Assembly (NCBI RefSeq): GCF_000331005.1
Contig: NZ_AEJB01000556.1
Coordinates: forward strand, 1 to 40,199
Origin: Streptomyces turgidiscabies Car8
GTDB taxonomy: Bacteria > Actinomycetota > Actinomycetes > Streptomycetales > Streptomycetaceae
Length of the DNA stretch: 40,199 nucleotides
Direction: 5' to 3'
Part shown: one piece after another, positions 39,973-40,199 of the stretch
Position numbering within the stretch: the stretch's first letter is position 1
Layout of the letters: every line of letters starts with the position of its first letter
Position numbers and translations under genes: made by a program
The notes under the pieces: model-generated
What the model was told of the DNA's origin: nothing
Databases searched by the model: none
The model's input: only the letters and a program-made list of their open reading frames with translations

Positions 39973-40199
39973 CCGGCCCGTCGTGTAAGCGTCTCCGCTG
40001 TACAGCGCCTCCAGTGTGTCCAGGGCATCCTTCAGGGAGGTGGGCCACGGCATCCCCGGGTCGGACCGGCCGGTCCAGCCCGGGCCGCTCGGCAGCACCA
40101 GGGGGCCGCGGCGGGCGCCCTTCACCCCCCACCGGGTACGGGCGACGCGCCGGGCCAGCGGGAGGCTCGCCGTGGAGCGGGCCTGAGCCCACAGGACAA
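39970..40199 (-). CDS. Unidentified gene, C-terminal 76 residues only
   Basis: The minus-strand frame entering from the right edge and ending at the TGA at 39970 is the most protein-like one here. It begins LWAQARSTASLPLARRVART and ends LDTLEALYSGDAYTTGR. No domain is recognisable in this fragment. The last third (PWPTSLKDALDTLEAL) is probably a helix. The start and most of the gene lie outside the window. Confidence 0.55.
   Translation of the reverse strand, partial: VLWAQARSTASLPLARRVARTRWGVKGARRGPLVLPSGPGWTGRSDPGMPWPTSLKDALDTLEALYSGDAYTTGR

Noticed and set aside
1..40199. CRISPR arrays, IS elements, integrases, tRNA or rRNA genes
   Set aside because: No regularly spaced repeats, transposase or integrase motifs, or cloverleaf-like sequence were seen on either strand.

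Overview
This is a high-GC, GC3-biased actinobacterial chromosome segment, almost certainly from Streptomyces. Support for this comes from the codon bias, AGGAG-type ribosome sites, frequent GTG/TTG starts, abundant ABC sugar importers paired with LacI regulators, secreted lectin-tagged glycosidases, and a copy of a GC-rich intergenic repeat that I recall as common in Streptomyces. I see no insertion sequence, phage gene, CRISPR array, rRNA or tRNA.

Left part (1-10.0 kb). A truncated aldo/keto reductase (-) and a DEAD-box RNA helicase (+, with a perfect 12-bp hairpin in its leader) are followed by a tight minus-strand operon: STM4015 (leucine-rich repeat), STM4014 (ATP-grasp), STM4013 (alkaline-phosphatase-fold hydrolase), STM4012 (HemN-like radical SAM), STM4011 (radical SAM with extra C-terminal cysteines), and probably a sixth small gene. 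This is the STM4011-4015 gene set named after Salmonella loci; its chemistry is, as far as I know, undescribed. It diverges from a plus-strand pair (a 108-aa conserved small protein and a DUF6745-like protein). The 260-bp divergent region carries two outward-facing copies of TTGTCAGTG-N8-TA, the pattern of the RecA-independent DNA-damage promoter (RecA-NDp/PafBC type). The best candidate for an undescribed system here is therefore a damage-inducible, two-arm locus combining radical SAM enzymes, an ATP-grasp enzyme, a hydrolase, a leucine-rich protein and DUF6745.

Middle part (10.0-23.5 kb). A lipoprotein, then a PaaX-type regulator divergent from a four-gene SsuA/NrtA/ThiY-type ABC importer, then an MFS exporter. 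Next is a beta-galactoside uptake operon (Tat-exported lipoprotein binding protein, two CUT1 permeases, GH42 beta-galactosidase) divergent from a LacI regulator with two tandem perfect palindromes at its own promoter.

Right part (23.7-40.2 kb). A secreted GH93-like exo-arabinanase with two beta-trefoil domains is followed by a fructan/fructose regulon: FrcB-FrcC-FrcA ABC importer plus a LacI regulator (-), PfkB fructokinase (+), and a secreted GH32 levanase (+). Two pairs of 16-bp-phased TGTCAnCGnTGACA operators tie these genes together. The levanase has an unusual nested module: a beta-sandwich domain inserted in the catalytic propeller is itself split by a second copy of the same domain. 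Then come a small ABM-domain protein, a secreted glycoside hydrolase of uncertain family with its own LacI regulator (twin TGTGACCGGTCACA-type operators), a class I DNA photolyase, and the 3' end of an unidentified gene at the right edge.

Overall the window is mostly catabolic accessory gene content: import, cleavage and phosphorylation of plant and microbial oligosaccharides (galactosides, arabinan, levan), each module controlled by a local LacI repressor. The conserved but functionally obscure STM401x island sits beside these modules.
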